Assembly (NCBI GenBank): GCA_019237175.1
Contig: JAFAHP010000555.1
Location: 1-8,225 of the forward strand
DNA: 8,225 nucleotides
Source: Alphaproteobacteria bacterium
GTDB taxonomy: Bacteria > Pseudomonadota > Alphaproteobacteria > ATCC43930 > CGMCC-115725
Direction: 5' to 3'
Part shown: positions 6,200 to 8,225 of the stretch, in pieces
Position numbering within the stretch: the first letter of the stretch is position 1
How the letters are laid out: every line of letters starts with the position of its first letter
Position numbers and translations under genes: made by a program
Notes under the pieces: generated by a model
What the model was told of the DNA's origin: nothing
Seen by the model: only the letters and a program-made list of their open reading frames with translations
Databases searched by the model: none

Positions 6200-6301
6200 C
6201 CCCTCACCCGCCCTCGCTGGACCGCGGTCCGGGGTCGGCACCCTTTTCCGCAATGTGGGAGAGAGGGGATCCAGCCCGCAGGGATGGTTGGGTGAAGGTC
6301 C
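6200..6301. repeat. Degenerate intergenic inverted-repeat element between phaR and trpF
   Basis: The outer arms CCCTCACCC (6201-6209) and GGGTGAAGG (6290-6298) are complementary except at one position. Inside lie a perfect 12-base palindrome GGACCGCGGTCC (6219-6230) and an imperfect hairpin, CCTTTTCCGC (6242-6251) facing GTGGGAGAGA (6255-6264) with several G-U pairs. The wording (CCCTCACCC-GCCCTCGCTG … CTCTCCCGC-like core … GGGTGA) matches the widespread CCCTCACCC/CTCTCCCGC type of noncoding repeat that I know from many alpha- and betaproteobacterial genomes; this copy is eroded. It may act as a weak transcription end or mRNA-stability hairpin after phaR. No transposase is present. Confidence 0.6.
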
Positions 6302-6338
6302 CGGTACGCGTCGATCGCGCTTGGCTTCGGTAGCGGCG

Positions 6339-6983
6339 ATGGCAGTTGCTGTCAAAATTTGCGGATTGTCGAGCGCCGAGGGGGTGGCTGCGGCGATCGG
6401 CGGCGGGGCGGCTTATCTCGGATTTGTCTTCTTCCCACCGAGCCCGCGAGCAGTGACGCCGGCCCAAGCGGCGGCATTGTGTTCTGCGGTTCCGGCCGGC
6501 GTCCAACGGGTCGGGATGTTCGTCAACGCCGACGATGAGGATGTCGCCGCAGTTCTCGACTTCGTGCCGCTTGACATACTGCAATTTCACGGCAGCGAAA
6601 GCGTCGAGCGGGTGAGGCAAGCCAGAACCCGGTTTGGGCTGCCGATCATGAAGGCGATACCGATTACGGATTCGGGCGATGTTTGCGGCGCGGTTCGGTA
6701 CGACGATGCAGCGGACTTGCTGCTGTTCGACGCAAAACCGCCGCGGCGACCCAACGCCTTACCGGGCGGCAATGGGCTCGTTTTTGATTGGCGATTGATT
6801 GCGGGCCGATCGTGGCGACGCCGGTGGATGTTGTCGGGTGGCCTGACCGCGGAGTTGTTGCCCGAGGCGGTGCACACGTCAGGTGCGGTGATCGTGGATG
6901 TCTCCTCGGGCGTCGAAATACATCCCGGGCACAAGGATCCCGAGAAGATCCGCGCCTTTCTCGCCGTCGCTCGCGCACTTTAG
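6339..6983 (+). CDS. trpF: Phosphoribosylanthranilate isomerase (tryptophan synthesis)
   Basis: TrpF converts N-(5-phosphoribosyl)anthranilate to CdRP by Amadori rearrangement in the tryptophan pathway, in the cytoplasm. The 214-residue (beta/alpha)8 barrel shows the N-terminal KICGL with catalytic Cys8, GFVFFPPSPR (28-37), DILQFHG (79-85), LLFDAKP with catalytic Asp131, PGGNG (142-146), LSGGL (166-170) and DVSSGVE (187-193), the last two being phosphate-binding loops. All key residues are present and the length is normal. ATG 6339 was preferred over ATG 6255 because the extra 28 residues come from the repeat element and do not look like protein; the ribosome site is weak either way. In many alphaproteobacteria trpF is followed by trpB and trpA, but here the next gene converges on it and no trpB is seen. 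Confidence 0.96.
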   Translation: MAVAVKICGLSSAEGVAAAIGGGAAYLGFVFFPPSPRAVTPAQAAALCSAVPAGVQRVGMFVNADDEDVAAVLDFVPLDILQFHGSESVERVRQARTRFGLPIMKAIPITDSGDVCGAVRYDDAADLLLFDAKPPRRPNALPGGNGLVFDWRLIAGRSWRRRWMLSGGLTAELLPEAVHTSGAVIVDVSSGVEIHPGHKDPEKIRAFLAVARAL

Positions 6984-7310
6984 CTTTAGCGCCGCGGGCT
7001 GCTGAAATTTCGGCCGGCGAGCGGGCTTGCATGGCGTTTCGCTGCCAGCCGAGAACATTGCTGGAGGGCTGGCGCGGCCCGCACCTGCTCCCTCCCTACC
7101 CTGGAGCGCACGCCCTGCCGGGCGGTTGTCCGTCGGCTCCAATTCGCGATACCGAAGCGCGTGCTCGTCCGATAAGCCGTCATTGACGACGATCACCTCG
7201 AAATCCCGCAACCGCTGCTCCAGCACCGATTGCAGCGCTACCGCGAACAGGGAGGACCGGTTTCGCGTCGGGATGATGATCGAAAAAAGGGGCCGGTTCG
7301 CAGCAGTCAT
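6879..7310 (-). pseudogene. Truncated family 2 glycosyltransferase (N-terminal stub)
   Basis: From ATG 7310 the frame begins like a GT-A glycosyltransferase: PLFSIIIPTRNRSSLFAVAL (7-26), SVLEQ, and DFEVIVVNDG (36-45), the first nucleotide-sugar-binding part with its Asp. This is clear to about residue 58 (base ~7137). After that the text becomes Arg/Ala/Pro-rich and no DXD metal site or acceptor domain follows. The frame stops at 6879 after running 105 bases into the opposite strand of trpF. A normal enzyme would need 150-250 more residues. The start overlaps the sulfotransferase stop as TAATG and has a good GGGGAG ribosome site, so the two genes were once translated together. The catalytic half appears to have been lost by deletion or decay; a functional enzyme is unlikely. 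Confidence 0.75.
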
Positions 7311-8224
7311 TAGCCGACTTTCTCCCCGGCGGGCCATTTCGATTGGGGTAGCCGGGGTGAGTCCGTTTGGACTGAAGCTCCGCGAATCTGACGGACGGCA
7401 GCAAGATAGCGGGTGATGACCTCGCTCTTGCTCGGGAGCGCCGGCTCGTCCGGCCCCGAGGGTGCGATCGGCTCGCTGTATCCCTGCCGCAGTCTCCCCG
7501 GGTGGAGCCCGAGGCGACGGGCGATCGCTGCGACAAACCCGGGCGGATCTTTGCATAGCTGCTCATAAGAAATCGAGAGCGGCGAGAGCCCGTTTCTGGC
7601 CAGAAACAGCCGCCATTCGCGATCTTCGTCAGCCAGCGTCCAAATTTCCCGATCAATGCCGCTAGCGTCGAATAAATCCGACTGCGGCACCGGCGCGGTG
7701 GTGACGCCATCATCGTCCCCCCAGCGTCCCGTCACATAGGAGAAATTGCGCGAGACCGCCTGCCGCAACAGATCCTCACGAAAAAGATAGACGAACAGTC
7801 CGCCGTCGAGCAATTTCCGGCCGACCGGATTATCGAGCACTATGAAATACTGCTCGAAATGAATTTTGGCCGCAAAAATTCCGCTCTGGCACCGCCGCGG
7901 AATCAACACGCTCAGGTACTTGTCCAGAAACTCCATCTCGGCAAGCCGATCGCGATTGCCGAAAGGAAGCCGATCTCGCAGACTTCGGTGTCGCCATTTC
8001 AGTCTTGTGACGCTTTCCCCAAGCCCGAGCCGCGGTGCGATTTGCCGCATGATCACCGGGTTAAAATATTCGTGCGGCACCCCCAGACCGGCGTTGATCA
8101 TATATCGGCACAGCATGTAGCTCCCGCTTCTCGGAGTCGAACAAATGAAGATTTTAATCGGCGTGCCGGTAAACTCCGGTTGGTCCAACAATTCACTGGT
8201 CATCTGGGCTTCGCTATAGCGCAT
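7310..8224 (-). CDS. Stf0-family sulfotransferase
   Basis: Sulfotransferases of this family move sulfate from PAPS to a sugar or lipid; the founding member sulfates trehalose in mycobacteria. The 304-residue frame shows the 5'-phosphosulfate loop STPRSGS (29-35), GVPHEYF (49-55 region) with a Glu matching the proposed catalytic base, and YLFREDLLRQAVSR (146-159), the 3'-phosphate-binding region. The tail has ISYEQLCKDP (218-227), a usual closing element. Two starts are possible: ATG 8224, one base from the window end, or ATG 8203 (MTSELLDQ); the frame may also extend upstream outside the window. It is TAATG-coupled to the truncated glycosyltransferase, suggesting that it decorates a surface polysaccharide or glycolipid. 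The acceptor cannot be named from sequence. Confidence 0.88.
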   Translation of the reverse strand: MRYSEAQMTSELLDQPEFTGTPIKIFICSTPRSGSYMLCRYMINAGLGVPHEYFNPVIMRQIAPRLGLGESVTRLKWRHRSLRDRLPFGNRDRLAEMEFLDKYLSVLIPRRCQSGIFAAKIHFEQYFIVLDNPVGRKLLDGGLFVYLFREDLLRQAVSRNFSYVTGRWGDDDGVTTAPVPQSDLFDASGIDREIWTLADEDREWRLFLARNGLSPLSISYEQLCKDPPGFVAAIARRLGLHPGRLRQGYSEPIAPSGPDEPALPSKSEVITRYLAAVRQIRGASVQTDSPRLPQSKWPAGEKVG

Positions 8225-8225
8225 G

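Noticed and set aside
6255..6338. Longer trpF start at ATG 6255
   Set aside because: The extra 28 residues are encoded by the intergenic repeat element, and TrpF proteins begin close to the KICG motif.
5420..6355. 311-residue open frame on the minus strand across phaR and the repeat element
   Set aside because: It is antisense to phaR, whose motifs are unmistakable, and its product shows no domain or membrane pattern.

Overview
The window comes from a GC-rich Gram-negative bacterium, most likely an alphaproteobacterium of Rhodospirillales or Hyphomicrobiales type. The reasons are the high G+C in third codon positions, the PhaR-type repressor, the polyhydroxyalkanoate (PHA) gene set, and a degenerate CCCTCACCC…CTCTCCC intergenic repeat of the kind common in such genomes. 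This placement is inference from gene content; there is no rRNA or tRNA here.

Layout, left to right. (1) Bases 1-370, minus strand: the N-terminal third of an acetyl-CoA acetyltransferase (PhaA/AtoB type), cut by the window edge. (2) Bases 636-3840, minus strand: a run transcribed right to left. It starts with a periplasmic NMT1/THI5-like substrate-binding protein with no permease or ATPase beside it. This is GTGA-coupled to a phosphoribosyltransferase-HAD fusion. Then come a small coiled-coil membrane protein (DUF1640-like), a tiny gene that appears frameshifted, and a membrane-anchored protein of unknown function with unusually AT-rich stretches. (3) Bases 4073-5423, minus strand: a small coiled-coil protein and a short PHA-synthase-like alpha/beta hydrolase, whose reading frames overlap out of phase by up to 191 bases. 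(4) Bases 5558-6983, plus strand: phaR, a 170-base gap holding an inverted-repeat element, and trpF. (5) Bases 6879-8224, minus strand: a Stf0-type sulfotransferase, TAATG-coupled to the N-terminal stub of a family 2 glycosyltransferase that has lost its catalytic half.

How it fits together. phaA, the PhaC-like protein with its small partner, and phaR belong to PHA storage: thiolase supplies acetoacetyl-CoA, the synthase-like enzyme acts on hydroxyacyl-CoA or polymer, and PhaR represses storage genes when no polymer is present. The block at 636-3840 sits between the PHA genes and shares no obvious function with them; its best guess is uptake or salvage of a base-like compound. trpF is intact but has no trpB/trpA after it. 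Instead it converges on the sulfotransferase/glycosyltransferase remnant, which looks like the edge of a surface-polysaccharide region.

No CRISPR array, tRNA, rRNA, transposase or integrase was seen. The points most worth a second look are the substrate-binding protein/PRTase-HAD pair, the long out-of-phase overlap at the synthase start, and the frameshifted small gene at 1264-1417.
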